Assembly (NCBI GenBank): GCA_016712675.1
Contig: JADJQR010000001.1
Location: 4,216,001-4,280,000 of the forward strand
Origin: a bacterium
GTDB lineage: Bacteria > Krumholzibacteriota > Krumholzibacteriia > LZORAL124-64-63
Direction of reading: 5' to 3'
Length of the DNA stretch: 64,000 nucleotides
In this document: piece after piece, positions 62,595 to 64,000 of the stretch
How the letters are laid out: every line of letters starts with the position of its first letter
Position numbering within the stretch: the first letter of the stretch is position 1
Program-made: the position numbers and the translations under genes
Notes under the pieces: model-generated
Seen by the model: only the letters and a program-made list of their open reading frames with translations
Database searches by the model: none
Told to the model about the DNA's origin: nothing

Positions 62595-64000
62595 ATGCAG
62601 GACGACACGACGCCCCCCGGCGAGCCCGATGATGACCTGACCCTCCCTCTCGACCACACCGTGCCGCTCGACCGCGGCGCCGGCGGCGGCGCCCTGCCCG
62701 CCGACGAGGCCGTCGGCACCGTCATCGGCCCCTATCAACTGGTGAAGCGCATCGGCCAGGGCGGCATGGGCGACGTCTGGCTGGCCGAACAGTCCGAGCC
62801 GATCAGGCGCCGCGTCGCCCTGAAGGTCATCAAGCAGGGCATGGACACGCGCGCGGTCGTCGCGCGCTTCGACGCCGAGCGGCAGGCTCTCGCCCTGATG
62901 GATCACCCCTGCATCGCCAAGGTGCTGGATGCCGGCGCCACCGGGCGCGGCCGCCCGTTCTTCGTGATGGAGTACGTCGAGGGCTTGCCCATCACCGACT
63001 ACTGCAATCGCCGCAACCTGGGCACGCGCGAACGGCTCGAGCTGTTCGTGCGCGTCTGCGAGGGCGTGCAGCACGCGCACCAGAAGGCGGTCATCCACCG
63101 CGACCTGAAGCCCTCGAACATCATGGTCACGGAAGTCGACGGTCGGCCGGTCCCGAAGATCATCGACTTCGGCGTGGCCAAGGCCACCACGCAGCGCCTG
63201 ACCGAGATGACGATGTTCACCGAGATGGGCCAGCTCATCGGCACGCCCGAGTACATGAGCCCCGAGCAGGCCGCCGCGAACGACGACGACATCGACACGC
63301 GCGCCGACGTCTACGCGCTGGGCGTGGTGCTGTACGAACTGCTGGCCGGCGCGCTGCCCTTCGAATCGGGCGAGCTGCGCAGGGCCGGCTACGACGCCAT
63401 CCGCCGCCTCATCATCGAGCAGGACCCGCCGCGGCCCAGCACGCGCTTCGGCAGCCTGGGCGCCCGCGCCACGCAGGTGGCCGCGCACCACGGCACGGCG
63501 CCGCAGCGCCTGCGCAGCGAGCTGCGCGGCGACCTCGACTGGATCACGATGAAGGCGCTGGAGAAGAACCGTGACCGGCGCTACGAGACCGCCAACGGGC
63601 TGGCCGCCGACGTGCGGCGCCACCTGAAGAACGAGCCCGTCACCGCCGGCCCGCCCAGCGCCGGCTACCGCCTGGGCAAGCTGGTGCGCCGCAACCGCGG
63701 CACGTTCGCGGCGCTGGCGGTCATCGCCGTGGTGATGGTCGGCGCCACGGTGGTCAGTTCGGTGATGTACAAGCGGGAGCAGGCCGCCTCGCGGGCTGCG
63801 CAGCGCGAGGCGACGCGCTCGGAGCAGGTCTCGCGCTTCCTGGGCGACATGCTCACCGGCGTGGGCCCGCACGTGGCGCGCGGCCGTGACACCGAGCTGC
63901 TGGAGGCCATCCTCGCGGACACGGACAAGCGCCTGGGCACCGAGCTGGCCGACCAGCCCGAGGTGGAGGCCGCGCTGCGCCTGCAGTTGAGCCACACCTA
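62595..64000 (+). CDS. Ser/Thr protein kinase, membrane-anchored (C-terminus beyond window)
   Basis: 468 residues are visible. An acidic N-terminal region precedes a Hanks-type kinase domain: glycine loop RIGQGGMGDVW, K77 in VALKVIKQGMD, HRDLKPSN with D170, D191-F-G and GTPEYMSPEQA. A membrane helix follows (about 375-398, FAALAVIAVVMVGATVVSSV), then the start of a helical region (SRFLGDMLTGVGPH) that in this family leads into TPR repeats. The ATG follows TGGAGG. The N-terminal kinase is cytoplasmic and the rest extracytoplasmic. Confidence 0.93.
   Translation, partial: MQDDTTPPGEPDDDLTLPLDHTVPLDRGAGGGALPADEAVGTVIGPYQLVKRIGQGGMGDVWLAEQSEPIRRRVALKVIKQGMDTRAVVARFDAERQALALMDHPCIAKVLDAGATGRGRPFFVMEYVEGLPITDYCNRRNLGTRERLELFVRVCEGVQHAHQKAVIHRDLKPSNIMVTEVDGRPVPKIIDFGVAKATTQRLTEMTMFTEMGQLIGTPEYMSPEQAAANDDDIDTRADVYALGVVLYELLAGALPFESGELRRAGYDAIRRLIIEQDPPRPSTRFGSLGARATQVAAHHGTAPQRLRSELRGDLDWITMKALEKNRDRRYETANGLAADVRRHLKNEPVTAGPPSAGYRLGKLVRRNRGTFAALAVIAVVMVGATVVSSVMYKREQAASRAAQREATRSEQVSRFLGDMLTGVGPHVARGRDTELLEAILADTDKRLGTELADQPEVEAALRLQLSHT

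Overview
The window comes from a high-GC, Gram-negative-type bacterium. Signs of a two-membrane envelope are lipoprotein signal peptides, outer-membrane beta-barrels and ExbB/ExbD/TonB-like proteins. Two secreted proteins end in a FlgD-like module (an NPFNP motif, then a C-terminal LVLVK). That tail is typical of FCB-related candidate phyla such as Krumholzibacteriota or Eisenbacteria. This placement is an inference; no rRNA or tRNA gene is visible.

Layout. 1-8.5 kb: a minus-strand locus with nickel uptake genes (nikL-like, cbiM, cbiQ, cbiO), a group 3b [NiFe] hydrogenase in the order hydB-hydG-hydD-hydA, a maturation endopeptidase, and a two-component pair whose kinase runs off the left edge. 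8.5-17.9 kb: two MFS transporters, an Arg-rich/acidic Tat-type protein, two divergent GT51 peptidoglycan synthases, DinB, a DUF2892 protein and a peroxiredoxin. 18-25.9 kb: a membrane-embedded spermidine-synthase-like protein, an MBOAT/SGNH-like acylation pair, a gamma-glutamyltransferase and a type III polyketide synthase.

25.9-40.1 kb: thirteen tightly spaced minus-strand genes that look like one envelope machine. They comprise an ExbB/TolQ motor, two different ExbD proteins, an AgmX/TonB-like protein, a 1642-residue TPR protein, lipoproteins, predicted beta-barrels and an NHL/FlgD protein. Its make-up resembles the Agl/Glt complex of myxobacteria, but the function is unknown. 40.2-46.6 kb: a second envelope redox cluster with a hydrazine-synthase-alpha-like dihaem lipoprotein, a CX4CH cytochrome-like lipoprotein, TlpA, DUF4266, DUF3570 and ApbE.

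46.9-64 kb: a subtilase with VCBS repeats, a SulP transporter, an acetate-type symporter with its DUF485 subunit beside a Cache-PAS-DUF294 signalling protein, a phosphoesterase, a DUF1579 protein, a LemA/TPM trio, a frameshifted IS1111-type IS110 element with a long non-coding 3' end, and the start of a Ser/Thr kinase.

How the genes fit together: nickel import supplies the hydrogenase; the hydrogenase operon carries its own sensor pair. TlpA, ApbE and the haem lipoproteins form a periplasmic redox-maturation group. The carboxylate symporter and the Cache-DUF294 protein probably share a signal. Short TGTTA/TAACA-type palindromes recur in front of four of these operons and may mark a common regulator.
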